NCBI GenBank assembly: GCA_963830175.1
Contig: CAWHKV010000009.1
Span: forward strand, 248,001-312,000
Length of the DNA: 64,000 nt
Reading direction: 5' to 3'
From: JBBRBB01 sp963830175
GTDB lineage: Bacteria > Bacteroidota > Bacteroidia > Chitinophagales > Chitinophagaceae
Of this stretch, positions 26,631 through 35,237 are shown piece after piece. The notes beneath the pieces were generated by a model. It made no database searches and was not told the DNA's origin. It saw only the letters and a program-made list of their open reading frames with translations. Numbering within the stretch: position 1 is the first letter of the stretch; every line of letters begins with the position of its first letter. The translations under genes were made by a program, and so were the position numbers.

Positions 26631-27371
26631 TTATTGATGAGAAAAGGTGGGGGTTTTTACATCATGGTAAAATAAAAAGGTCCATTTTTCCTGTTGACTT
26701 TCCTCCCACCATGTTTGCCGTAGTTCCATTGCCTTTCTTCCATTATCATCGTATTTCGCGATGAACCTGTTTTTCATTTGTTGTAACTGTGGCGCTTCAT
26801 CGCCTCCAAAAAAAATGATCTCGTTGTTTTCTTTGATCCAAAATACCTGGTGAAAAGGAGCATGACCTCCGGAAATTTTATATTCGATATAATTATCTAT
26901 ACTACCATCCCCGTTTAAAAAACGAATGTTTTTTTCATTTTCAAGAAAACTCATTTCTTCTGTTTTGTAGCTTGGGAACCCTTTTGTAAAAGCATAATCA
27001 TACTCATTTTTTTGTATATAGATATTTGCGTTAGGAAAAGCTGATTCGTAAACGCCCTGACTGTTTTTTTTACCTATGCCCCCCGCATGGTCTTTATGCA
27101 GATGCGTAAGTAATACTTTGGTTATATCTCCCGGAAGAATGTTGTGCTGCTGCAGGTTATTATATATTTGAAGCTTGCCATTTTGCTCAAAGCCTAAGCC
27201 CGTGTCAAGCAACAAAATATCTTTACTTGTAACTACGACAAAAGGTTGAATTTCTACCAACAGGCTTCCGGTAGGTCGTTGCTGAAGATTATCGCTGCTA
27301 ATATTAAAAGGAACAAAAAGTTTTGTGCTGTCTATGGTAAAGACGCCTTCTGAAAGTGGAATTATTTTCAT
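26631..27371 (-). CDS. MBL-fold metallo-hydrolase
   Basis: A 246-residue metallo-beta-lactamase-fold protein with the zinc motif H90-L-H92-K-D94-H95 (THLHKDHAGG), a further His in SGGHAPFHQ and an Asp in FFGGDEAPQ. There is no signal peptide, so it is probably cytoplasmic. The substrate is unknown. It starts 19 bases after rodA ends, in the same direction, so it is the last gene of the mrdA-rodA transcript. Confidence 0.88.
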   Translation of the reverse strand: MKIIPLSEGVFTIDSTKLFVPFNISSDNLQQRPTGSLLVEIQPFVVVTSKDILLLDTGLGFEQNGKLQIYNNLQQHNILPGDITKVLLTHLHKDHAGGIGKKNSQGVYESAFPNANIYIQKNEYDYAFTKGFPSYKTEEMSFLENEKNIRFLNGDGSIDNYIEYKISGGHAPFHQVFWIKENNEIIFFGGDEAPQLQQMKNRFIAKYDDNGRKAMELRQTWWEESQQEKWTFLFYHDVKTPTFSHQ

Positions 27372-27390
27372 GGAAATTTTTAATTCGCCA

Positions 27391-28737
27391 TTATCTTAAA
27401 ACCATTTGGCGGTCTGCATCAAGGCGAACGAGGATAAAGATAAGTACTGTAAAAGTTAGCAGGGATGAGCCACCATAACTTACAAGTGGCAGCGGAATGC
27501 CTATTACAGGAAATAACCCAACCGTCATACAAATATTTACTACAATATGTAAGAAGAATATACTCGCAACACTATAGGCATACACCCTTGTAAAAGTGCT
27601 TCGCTGTCTTTCAGCAATGATCACCATCTTAAAAAGAAAAAGGAGGTACAACCCTAAAAAAATAAAGCTGCCCACAAAACCAAATGCTTCACCCAGCGAC
27701 GTAAAAATAAAATCGGTGTGCTGTTCAGGTACATATTGCCCGCGTGTTTGGGTTCCTTTTAAAAACCCTTTTCCAAATAACCCGCCAGACCCAATAGCAA
27801 TTTTGCTTTGTCTTACATTGTAATCATCCGGCTTTAAAACGGTACGGCCAAGGTTCGATTCTTCCTGCGCATGCTTATTAAATGTGCAATCATAATCTTT
27901 ACCAACCATACTATAAATACGCTGGCTCTGGTAGCATTGTAAAACATTATTGAACATATAGGGTACCGCAAATCTTTGAATACCTACACACACAACCCAT
28001 ATAAGTATAATGGAAACCAGCAGACCACGGTTTCGTTTTATTTGCCTGCGTGAAAAATATATAATGGCTAAGGCAATGGCGGTTAAAAATATTGCAAGCG
28101 TATTTGGTTCAATGACCAATGTTGCAACAATAAGCACACCCAGTGAAAAGCCTACTACCAGTATTATGCCGGGTAAACCTTCCCTGAACATAACAATAAA
28201 AAAGCCTGCATAAACGAGCGCCAATCCCGTTTCATTCTGTAATACAGAAAGTATGGCGGGCGTCATGGCTATGGCAGTTGCAATTATTTGAGACCGCAGC
28301 CGGGTAAAATCTGTTTCTGTAAGTGACAGGTATTTCGAAATGGCTAGTGCGGTAAACACCTTGCACAATTCTGCAGGTTGCAGGTTAAATCCACTACCCA
28401 GTGGAATCCAGCTTTTAGATCCATTTATTTCTTTACCAATAACAAAAGTTGCCAGCATAAGCAATAACCCAAATACATAAAATAGGTTTGCAAAGGCTGT
28501 ATATAATTTGCTGTCGCTTAAAACAATAAATGTGGCTGTAATAAGGCAAACTCCTGTAAACAAAATTTGCCGGCTATAATTGGTGTCGCCCGAAAAGAAG
28601 CTTATAACTGAAGTGGTATCCGGGCGATACTCTACCATAAAAATGCTAAGTATGCCAATGGCAACAAATAAAATGTAAAGCCAGATCACCGTCCAGTCCA
28701 GGCTCATCGAGGTCGATTTTGAATAACTGTTACGCAT
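27391..28737 (-). CDS. rodA: Rod-shape determining protein RodA (SEDS glycosyltransferase)
   Basis: SEDS-family peptidoglycan polymerase that works with PBP2 in lateral wall synthesis. The 448 residues show about ten transmembrane helices and the family signatures GSKSWIPLGSGFNLQPAELCK and, near the end, FPVIGIPLPLVSYGGSSLLT. A large periplasmic loop (about 255-335) lies between helices 7 and 8. The ATG at 28737 is 3 bases after the mrdA stop. Confidence 0.95.
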   Translation of the reverse strand: MRNSYSKSTSMSLDWTVIWLYILFVAIGILSIFMVEYRPDTTSVISFFSGDTNYSRQILFTGVCLITATFIVLSDSKLYTAFANLFYVFGLLLMLATFVIGKEINGSKSWIPLGSGFNLQPAELCKVFTALAISKYLSLTETDFTRLRSQIIATAIAMTPAILSVLQNETGLALVYAGFFIVMFREGLPGIILVVGFSLGVLIVATLVIEPNTLAIFLTAIALAIIYFSRRQIKRNRGLLVSIILIWVVCVGIQRFAVPYMFNNVLQCYQSQRIYSMVGKDYDCTFNKHAQEESNLGRTVLKPDDYNVRQSKIAIGSGGLFGKGFLKGTQTRGQYVPEQHTDFIFTSLGEAFGFVGSFIFLGLYLLFLFKMVIIAERQRSTFTRVYAYSVASIFFLHIVVNICMTVGLFPVIGIPLPLVSYGGSSLLTFTVLIFILVRLDADRQMVLR

Positions 28738-28740
28738 CGT

Positions 28741-30822
28741 TTATGGTTTCCTGTTCTTTTTTTGATTATCGCCTGGTGTAAGCAATTCTTTTTTCGGTAT
28801 CACAGCGTTTGAATCTTTATCGTCTTTGCGGTTTGGTTCAGCTTCGGGATCAAAAGTTACTCTTTTGCTTGTTTCAATATTATTCTCAAAAATCGGGGCG
28901 GCATTCGCATCAATTTTACGCTTAGATACACGTATAGAATCCCGAACACGATACCAATTTTTAATGGCGGCTGGTATCAGGTCTGATTTAGATATCCTTT
29001 CCACATCTGCATTTCTTTTCGGCCCGGCTATACTGTCTTTAATATATTTTTCCATCATTAAAGAGGCAATGGGGGCCGCCCATGTAGAACCATAGCCCGC
29101 ATTTTCTACAACTACTGCAATGGCTATTTTAGGATTTTGCCTGGGGGCAAATGCAACAAATATGGAGTGATTTTTACCATGCGGGTTTTGTGCTGTACCT
29201 GTTTTGGCACAAATATCAATACCCTCAATTCGTGCACCGGTTGCGGTACCATAAATTGTTACATCCTGCATGCCCAGTTGCACCGCTTCAAAAGAGGAAT
29301 CGGTTATCTGGGTTACCTTATGTTTAATGCGGTACCGATTAATAAGAGAGGTGTCACCGGTATTTTCATCTTCAATACTATCAATAAAATGAGGTGTATA
29401 GAAGTATCCCTTATTGGCAATAATGCACATTACATTTGCCAGTTGCAGTGGGGTTGCAAGCATCCTGTCCTGCCCTATTCCAAGGGTTAAAATGTTGCAG
29501 CTATTCCAACGGGCAAAGCCTCCAAAATCTTTATTATACCCTGCTGTGTCCGGTATGTTTCCATCGTCTTCGCCGGGTATGTCTATGTTTAATTTTACAC
29601 CGAGACCAAAATGATTCATGTATTCCTTCCACTTAATATACCCGGCCTGCGGATTTTTATAGGCCGGATTATCTATAGCCATTCTGAATACGTGGGAAAA
29701 ATATGCGTTACAAGAATTGGCAAGTGCGAGCCTTAATGTTGCGGCATGTCCATGTCCTGAGTGTGTGCAACGTACCGGGCGCCCACATGAATAATAGGCA
29801 CCGGCGCAAGGGTACCCGAAAGATGGTGTAATCAGATTTTCATCTAAGGCAACAAGTGCACCCATCGGTTTAAATGTTGAGCCTGGTGGGTACTGCCCTT
29901 TAATAGCCCTGTTTAAAAGAGGCCGTGCGGTATCTGTAATAAGTGCGCCAAAATTTCTTTTTCGTTGTTTTCCCGTAAGCATAGTGGGATCATAAGTTGG
30001 TCCTGTTGCCATTGCCAGTATGCCACCCGTTCTTGGATCGATCGCAACCACGCCGCCTATTTTGCTCTGGAATAATTTTTCAGCCAGCACCTGCAGTTCA
30101 ATATCCATGCTTGAATACAATGCACGTCCGGCAACTGGTGCGGTATCTAATATCCCGCTTTTGTATGGACCCTGCAAGCGGCTCTTGTTATCCCTGATAA
30201 AACGTTTAACACCCCGTTGCCCCATCAGCACTTTCTCGTAAGAACGCTCCAACCCCGTCATTCCTGAATAATCACCGGGCTCATACCCTTCACCGCTATG
30301 CCGTTTAAGAAAGTTTGAATCAACCTCACCCAGATACCCCAAAACGTGCGCCGCTGAGTGGAAAGGATAGGACCTTACCGGCCTTTCAATTATATAAAAT
30401 CCCGGAAATTTATAAAGGTTCTCATTCAGACGCGCATACACCTCTTCGCTTACCAAAGCCTCAAACACGCTAGGTTTATACTTGCTGTTTTTAAAAATGG
30501 CATTAACGATCCTTTTCTTAAATTCTGCAGTGTCTATTCCGAAAATTTTGCAGAACGCGGCAGTATCTGTTCCGCGAATTTCTGAAGGCGTTACCATCAG
30601 GTCGTACATAATAGTATTACCCAGTATGGCTTTGTGTTTACGGTCATAAATAATTCCCCTGTCAGGATAAATTACCTTTCTATACACCGCATTGCTTTCT
30701 GCCTGTAATTTATATTCTGAAGAAAATATTTGCAGGTTAAGCAACTGTAAGGTTATAATGAGAAAGACAATTACGAAAATGATTCTAATTGTTCTGCTGC
30801 GGGACTGATTGTATACCGGCAT
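28741..30822 (-). CDS. mrdA: Penicillin-binding protein 2
   Basis: Class B transpeptidase of the elongasome, 693 residues. One N-terminal membrane anchor (about 10-28) is followed by a dimerisation domain with DRGIIYDRKHKAIL, then the transpeptidase domain with nucleophile S315 in PGSTFKPMG, the SCN motif in LANSCNAYF and KTGTAQ near 545. A charged tail of about 70 residues follows. It is transcribed with rodA. The mreBCD genes that often precede it in Bacteroidota are absent here: about 580 gene-free bases lie upstream. Confidence 0.95.
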   Translation of the reverse strand: MPVYNQSRSRTIRIIFVIVFLIITLQLLNLQIFSSEYKLQAESNAVYRKVIYPDRGIIYDRKHKAILGNTIMYDLMVTPSEIRGTDTAAFCKIFGIDTAEFKKRIVNAIFKNSKYKPSVFEALVSEEVYARLNENLYKFPGFYIIERPVRSYPFHSAAHVLGYLGEVDSNFLKRHSGEGYEPGDYSGMTGLERSYEKVLMGQRGVKRFIRDNKSRLQGPYKSGILDTAPVAGRALYSSMDIELQVLAEKLFQSKIGGVVAIDPRTGGILAMATGPTYDPTMLTGKQRKRNFGALITDTARPLLNRAIKGQYPPGSTFKPMGALVALDENLITPSFGYPCAGAYYSCGRPVRCTHSGHGHAATLRLALANSCNAYFSHVFRMAIDNPAYKNPQAGYIKWKEYMNHFGLGVKLNIDIPGEDDGNIPDTAGYNKDFGGFARWNSCNILTLGIGQDRMLATPLQLANVMCIIANKGYFYTPHFIDSIEDENTGDTSLINRYRIKHKVTQITDSSFEAVQLGMQDVTIYGTATGARIEGIDICAKTGTAQNPHGKNHSIFVAFAPRQNPKIAIAVVVENAGYGSTWAAPIASLMMEKYIKDSIAGPKRNADVERISKSDLIPAAIKNWYRVRDSIRVSKRKIDANAAPIFENNIETSKRVTFDPEAEPNRKDDKDSNAVIPKKELLTPGDNQKKNRKP

Positions 30823-31203
30823 TTTTCAAACTGATAAAAATAATTCGTACAAAAGTGATGATTACAGGCCGATAAAGAATTATATGTTGAGAAAAATTTT
30901 ATTAATTCTTTTTTATTCATATACCCGCAAGATTGTGAACATGGAAGAAATAGCGAAGGTTACACAATTAGAAAGGGAGATGTACATCAACTACATTCTG
31001 TTGCCGAGCAGTTCGATAACCTTTATTAAAATGACATGCATCTCGCATTGTTTAAATATTGCATACCCTATTGAGTTCACGATCTTAAGTGGGGCTTAGG
31101 AGGAGACACCACGTTATATTGCCATTTAACTTAACTATTACCCACCTACCCCCTTTAGGCAAACCATGTCTAATACGGATATTTATAATTCCATTTTAAT
31201 TTA

Positions 31204-31236
31204 TGTGGATAATCTGTGAATAGCTACTTTTACACA
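31204..31236. other. Cluster of three DnaA-box-like sites (candidate oriC)
   Basis: TGTGGATAA at 31204-31212 is an exact DnaA box (complement of TTATCCACA). TGTGAATAG at 31215-31223 differs from TTWTNCACA at one position on the complement. TTTTACACA at 31228-31236 fits TTWTNCACA exactly. Three sites within 33 bases in a non-coding AT-rich gap near dnaN suggest an origin, but no replication evidence is available. Confidence 0.45.
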
Positions 31237-31282
31237 GGATATCCAATGATCAAACCGTTTTTAAAATCCAATGTTCCATCAA

Positions 31283-31314
31283 AAACTAAAAAGCTCTGCA
31301 GAGCTTTTTAGTTT
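31283..31314. terminator. Perfect 32-base palindrome, probable terminator of the batB/batC pair
   Basis: The arm AAACTAAAAAGCTCTG at 31283-31298 is followed directly by its exact complement at 31299-31314. Read on the minus strand it lies about 90 bases past the TPR gene's stop and ends in TTTTTAGTTTTTG, as an intrinsic terminator would. The unusual zero-spacer symmetry also allows a protein-binding site. Confidence 0.6.
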
Positions 31315-31403
31315 ACTTTTTGTAAATTAAAAAAGTTCGGAGCTCTTGTACATAAAGCCTTCTATCCCATGGCTTTATTTTGTTGTGCATTCAATATTTA
31401 TTA

Positions 31404-32090
31404 TTACCAATCCTTTTCGGGTTGGCCCCCGGCTTGTTTTTTCTGCAACTTTTTCTGCAGCTGCTTTTCCTGGTTACGCAATTCGGAAAACTTTTGATCC
31501 ATTAATTGTTTGTTTGCCTTAGGCTGAGGAGGTGGGGGTGCTTTTTTTTGGTTGTTCTGCTTATTTTCTTCCTTTTGCTGCGTGTTTCGTTTAAGTTGGT
31601 TTAGAGCCAGTTGCAGGTTTTCTCTTGCCTCTGTGTCTAAGGGATTTAATTTCAAGGCTTCTTTAAAACGCGAAATTGCAGGCAATAATTTCTGCTCCTG
31701 AATATCTGCAAGAGCCAGGTTGTAAAATGCCGCCGGTTTAATGTTAGAGGATTTTTTTGAAATTATTTTTTCATATTCATCTGCAGCTAACGAACCTTGT
31801 TTTTGTTGTTGCAGTGCATTGGCATAATTAAATCGTGCAGCATCATTATCTGGTTGCAATAGCAGAGCTTGTTTGTAGTTATTTATTGCTTCGGCAAAAT
31901 CACCCGATCTGTACGCTTCATTTCCCTTAATCAAAAATTCTGTTTCGCTTTGTGATAAGGCAGGGCTGGCAATAAAAACCAAACCACTTAAAAACATAAT
32001 CTGAACAAAAAGGGGCTTGCTGCCTCGGTTATGACGTGCAAGTGTGCGACGCAACAAATGCCTGGTAATATATATAGCAGCCCTGCTCAT
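31404..32090 (-). CDS. BatC-like tetratricopeptide repeat protein
   Basis: A 228-residue protein with a hydrophobic signal segment (about 28-46, ending PALSQ), three TPR units (about 48-160: GNEAYRSGDFAEAINNYKQAL, ARFNYANALQQQKQ, RFKEALKLNPLDTEARENLQLA) and a Gln/Lys/Pro-rich tail. It follows the VWA gene with a 4-base ATGA overlap if it starts at 32090. That start adds 31 residues (HLLRRTLARHNRGSKP) encoded partly by a dispersed repeat; the ATG at 31997 would give a cleaner signal peptide. In Bacteroidota BatC acts with Bat VWA proteins; the exact function is unclear. Confidence 0.85.
   Translation of the reverse strand: MSRAAIYITRHLLRRTLARHNRGSKPLFVQIMFLSGLVFIASPALSQSETEFLIKGNEAYRSGDFAEAINNYKQALLLQPDNDAARFNYANALQQQKQGSLAADEYEKIISKKSSNIKPAAFYNLALADIQEQKLLPAISRFKEALKLNPLDTEARENLQLALNQLKRNTQQKEENKQNNQKKAPPPPQPKANKQLMDQKFSELRNQEKQLQKKLQKKQAGGQPEKDW
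32040..32057. repeat. Short dispersed repeat, copy B1 (AAGTGTGCGACGCAACAA)
   Basis: This 18-base string recurs exactly at 57184-57201. Here it lies inside the N-terminal extension of the TPR gene; there it is intergenic. Confidence 0.6.
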
Positions 32091-33088
32091 ACTGGTTTTT
32101 TAATTTCTGAAATGAAGATCTCTAACAACAACATGAGCATCGCAGCCATTAAAACCAACCAATAAAAAGAAGTATAATGCCTGGCAGAGCCCACACCCTC
32201 TAATGCCTTTTTCTCCATATTATTAAGTGATGTGGTTATGGCTGTGGCTGCATTTTGTGGTTGAGAAATGTTTTGGTACATGCCATCCGTTTTCTCTGCA
32301 ATATCTTTAAGAAGCGGTTCGTTTAATTTGCTTACAATGGTGTTTCCGTCAATGTCTTTTTTACTCACATTTGTACCTGGTTCTAAAATAAAGCTTCCTT
32401 CGGCAGTACCTACACCTATGGTATGTATCACCACTCCCTGTAAAGCCAACTCTTCTATAATGCTTGCAGTAGCTTCATCTTCATGGTCCTCTCCATCAGT
32501 TAAAAGCACTATTGCCTTAAATTTTTTCTCGTTGGTATTTAAGGATTGTGCGCATTGCTGTAAAGCTTGTCCAATATTGGTACCCTGTACTGGTATGGCT
32601 GTTGGGTCGGCATTTGCTACAAATATCTTTGCCGAAGTAAGGTCTGTTGTTAAAGGCATTTGCGTATAGGCGCGTCCGGCGAAAACAACCAAACCCATTC
32701 GATTGTCGCCCAGGTTATTTATTACAAAATTTATAAACTGTTTTGCCCTGTCTAAGCGCGATGGCTTAATATCTTGGCTGTACATGCTTTTACTAATATC
32801 TAACGCAACCATAACATCAACCCCGGCTTTTTTGTCGCCTGCAACAAGTTCTGGTTTCCTGGGGTTGGCAGCAGCAATAACAATTAATATTAAGCCTGTA
32901 AGTAACAGGTAGTTTTTTAAGGCGTGCTTTTTTTTGCTGAAACTCGCGGTAAGCTGCTCCATTAAATAGTAGTCGCCTATAGTTTTGCTGATTCTTTTTT
33001 TCCGTTGAATTGAATACAGGAAGAGCATGCCCAGTATAAGCACGAATAAAATGGCGATTAAATATTCTGTATGTTCAAAGGATAACAT
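32087..33088 (-). CDS. BatB-like VWA-domain membrane protein
   Basis: A 333-residue protein with membrane helices at about residues 8-25 and 60-75 and a final helix at about 308-325, bracketing a von Willebrand A domain (about 90-290). The metal-dependent adhesion site D-x-S-x-S is intact (ALDISKSMYSQ), as is TDGEDHEDEA. This is the BatA/BatB architecture. The TPR partner gene overlaps its stop, but the MoxR ATPase, DUF58 and other Bat genes usually upstream are missing: a beta-lactamase gene is there instead. Confidence 0.92.
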   Translation of the reverse strand: MLSFEHTEYLIAILFVLILGMLFLYSIQRKKRISKTIGDYYLMEQLTASFSKKKHALKNYLLLTGLILIVIAAANPRKPELVAGDKKAGVDVMVALDISKSMYSQDIKPSRLDRAKQFINFVINNLGDNRMGLVVFAGRAYTQMPLTTDLTSAKIFVANADPTAIPVQGTNIGQALQQCAQSLNTNEKKFKAIVLLTDGEDHEDEATASIIEELALQGVVIHTIGVGTAEGSFILEPGTNVSKKDIDGNTIVSKLNEPLLKDIAEKTDGMYQNISQPQNAATAITTSLNNMEKKALEGVGSARHYTSFYWLVLMAAMLMLLLEIFISEIKKPV

Positions 33089-33116
33089 GGAACTGCAACT
33101 AAATACATTGAATGTA

Positions 33117-33124
33117 CAAAGGTA
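33117..33124 (-). promoter_or_regulatory. -7 promoter element for the VWA gene
   Basis: TACCTTTG on the minus strand matches TAnnTTTG, 28 bases before the ATG at 33088. A local promoter here means the VWA/TPR pair is transcribed independently of the rest of a Bat operon. Confidence 0.5.
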
Positions 33125-33153
33125 AAACGGAGTATATTTTTTGGATGTTAAAC

Positions 33154-33978
33154 CTATTTTTTGCCCTCGAAAAAGCCCTGATCTTTTAAAACCGCTTTAA
33201 GTATGTTTAACCTTGCTTCAATAATATTTACCTCGGGACCACCTTCAATATTTAGGGCGAAGAAATATGGATGATTGTTTTCTTCGATCCAGCCTACTAT
33301 CCACCCAATGGAACTGCCTGTTTCTGAAATGCCCCAGCCAGTTTTATAGCTTAATTTGTAATTAGCATTAGACTCTTGCAGCATAACATTCTTCACAATA
33401 TCCTGCGATCTTTTTTGAAATGGAAGCTGGTTAAAATAAAGCCTCTTTACCAGTCCCAGTTGCTCATCTGCAGAAACCTTTACAGAATTGTCAAGCCAGA
33501 ATGTATCTACATTATTTTTTAAAACAACTCTCCCGTTTTTTGCACCATAACCCAAAGTGTCCAGCCAGTGTTGCATGGTGTCAAGACCAATTCTTCTTGC
33601 AACTTCCCGGTAATAAGGCACTGCAGATACTTTAAAAGCTTCTTCCATTGTAAGGTCTTTATTCCACGCAGCATGGGAACGGGTTATACCATCCCACTTA
33701 ATTACCATTTTTTCGTTTGTAATTACGCCTGTCTCCAATCCTATAAGTGAGTTTACAATTTTAAAGGTTGATGCCGGTGTATACACGCTGTCTTTAAACC
33801 TGGATAGGTTATATATTGTAAATTTTCCCTGCCCATTATTAAAAATGCCAAAGGTTCCTTTTACATTATTTTCCTTAAAATATTTTTCCAGGCTGTCATC
33901 GGTGGTAACATTGTTTGGTGAGCAGGAATTAAAAACAACTCCCATTATAAGTATAAGTACAAAACCTGTAAATTTCAT
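33154..33978 (-). CDS. Class D (OXA-type) beta-lactamase, lipoprotein
   Basis: Serine hydrolase that opens beta-lactam rings; 274 residues from the ATG at 33978 (a TTG at 33993 is possible). It has a lipoprotein signal with Cys19 (FNSC). Class D motifs fall at near-canonical positions: S70-T-F-K73, S118-A-V120, Y144-G-A146 and K212-T-G214. The third motif reads YGA instead of the usual YGN. There is no mobile element nearby and its composition resembles that of its neighbours, so it is probably an intrinsic chromosomal gene. A BlaR-sensor-like role is less likely because no other domain is present. Confidence 0.9.
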   Translation of the reverse strand: MKFTGFVLILIMGVVFNSCSPNNVTTDDSLEKYFKENNVKGTFGIFNNGQGKFTIYNLSRFKDSVYTPASTFKIVNSLIGLETGVITNEKMVIKWDGITRSHAAWNKDLTMEEAFKVSAVPYYREVARRIGLDTMQHWLDTLGYGAKNGRVVLKNNVDTFWLDNSVKVSADEQLGLVKRLYFNQLPFQKRSQDIVKNVMLQESNANYKLSYKTGWGISETGSSIGWIVGWIEENNHPYFFALNIEGGPEVNIIEARLNILKAVLKDQGFFEGKK

Positions 33979-33998
33979 GAAACGATTTTTCAATTTTA

Positions 33999-35189
33999 TT
34001 AAGAACCAAGTACACCTAACTGTGTTCCCACACGGGTAAAAGCATCAATGGCTGCATCTAAATGATGCTGTTCATGGGCCGCGCTTAATTGAACCCTTAT
34101 ACGCGCTTTGTCTTTAGGTACAACAGGATAAAAGAAGCCAATAACATAAATGTTTTCTTCCAGTAGTTTCGCCGCAAACTCTTGTGCAATAGCAGCATCA
34201 TAAAGCATAATAGGAACAATGGGATGTTCGCCGGGTTTTATATCAAAACCGGCTTCGGTCATTTTTTCCCTGAAATACTGTGTATTGTAAGCCAGTTTAT
34301 CTCTTAAATGAGTGTTAGATGTTAGCATATCCAGAACAGCGATAGAAGCCCCGGCAATTGCAGGTGCAAGTGTGTTAGAAAAAAGATAAGGACGGCTTCG
34401 TTGCCTCAATAATTCTATCACTTCCTTCTTTCCACTTGTAAACCCGCCACTTGCACCGCCCAAAGCTTTGCCTAAGGTTCCCGTAATTATATCAATCTTA
34501 CCCATCACCCCCCTGTATTCATGCGTACCACGACCGGTTTTACCTAAAAAGCCTGTACTGTGGCAATCATCTATCATTACTATAGCATCGTATTTTTCTG
34601 CCAGTTCACAAATTTTATCTAATTGAGCGATTGTACCATCCATACTGAATGCCCCATCGGTAACAATAATCCTGCTTCGAAGGTGTGCGCTGTCAATCAG
34701 TTTGTTTTCCAGGTCTTCCATATTGTTGTGCTCGTAGCGGTAGCGCTGCGCTTTGCATAGCCTTACACCATCAATTATTGAAGCATGATTAAGTGCATCG
34801 CTAATAATTGCATCCTGCTCATTAAATAATGGTTCGAACAAACCCCCGTTTGCATCAAAGGCCGCACAATAAAGTATAGTGTCTTCAGTTCCCAAAAATT
34901 CAGCTATTTTTTGTTCAAGCTCTTTATGAATATCCTGCGTTCCGCAAATAAACCGAACACTGCTCATGCCATATCCATGTGTTTCAATAGACTTATGAGC
35001 CGCTGCTATTACATCGGGATGGGAGGAAAGACCAAGGTAATTATTTGCACAAAAATTTAAAACTGTTTTTCCGTTCACTTTAATTTCAGGACCCTGGTCG
35101 CTGGTAATAACCCTTTCTTTTTTTAATAACCCGGAGGATTCAATATCAAGAAGTTCCCCAGCTACCCGTAAAACAAAATTTTCATTCAT
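33999..35189 (-). CDS. kbl: Glycine C-acetyltransferase (2-amino-3-ketobutyrate CoA ligase)
   Basis: PLP-dependent alpha-oxoamine synthase that joins glycine and acetyl-CoA, or works in reverse in threonine breakdown. The 396 residues match the family. Visible are NFCANNYLGLSSHP, the DDCHSTGFLGKTGRGT region and the PLP lysine in GTLGKALGGASGG. It could serve a related acyl-CoA, but the sequence over the substrate loop fits KBL well. Threonine dehydrogenase is not adjacent. The beta-lactamase gene starts 20 bases after its stop. Confidence 0.93.
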   Translation of the reverse strand: MNENFVLRVAGELLDIESSGLLKKERVITSDQGPEIKVNGKTVLNFCANNYLGLSSHPDVIAAAHKSIETHGYGMSSVRFICGTQDIHKELEQKIAEFLGTEDTILYCAAFDANGGLFEPLFNEQDAIISDALNHASIIDGVRLCKAQRYRYEHNNMEDLENKLIDSAHLRSRIIVTDGAFSMDGTIAQLDKICELAEKYDAIVMIDDCHSTGFLGKTGRGTHEYRGVMGKIDIITGTLGKALGGASGGFTSGKKEVIELLRQRSRPYLFSNTLAPAIAGASIAVLDMLTSNTHLRDKLAYNTQYFREKMTEAGFDIKPGEHPIVPIMLYDAAIAQEFAAKLLEENIYVIGFFYPVVPKDKARIRVQLSAAHEQHHLDAAIDAFTRVGTQLGVLGS

Positions 35190-35207
35190 AAAAGCAATTT
35201 AAAGGGG

Positions 35208-35215
35208 CAAAGGTA
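35208..35215 (-). promoter_or_regulatory. -7 promoter element for kbl
   Basis: TACCTTTG on the minus strand matches TAnnTTTG, 18 bases before the ATG at 35189. Confidence 0.5.
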
Positions 35216-35237
35216 GCAGAAGCAATTTGAAAGAAGA

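Larger units (their letters stand above)
30823..31403. other. Long gene-free region, candidate replication origin locus
   Basis: The longest stretch without a gene in the window (about 580 bases). It holds three DnaA-box-like 9-mers, AT-rich flanks, a 32-base perfect palindrome, and an 8-bp hairpin ATAAAGCC/GGCTTTAT at 31352-31378. Short open frames around 30884-31099 have no recognisable content and may be remnants. Confidence 0.5.

Noticed and set aside
30809..31099. 96-codon plus-strand open frame upstream of mrdA; another frame here reads GYTIRKGDVHQLHSVAEQFDN before a stop
   Set aside because: It overlaps the mrdA start, has no recognisable domain and poor start context. At most a decayed gene remnant, too weak to annotate.
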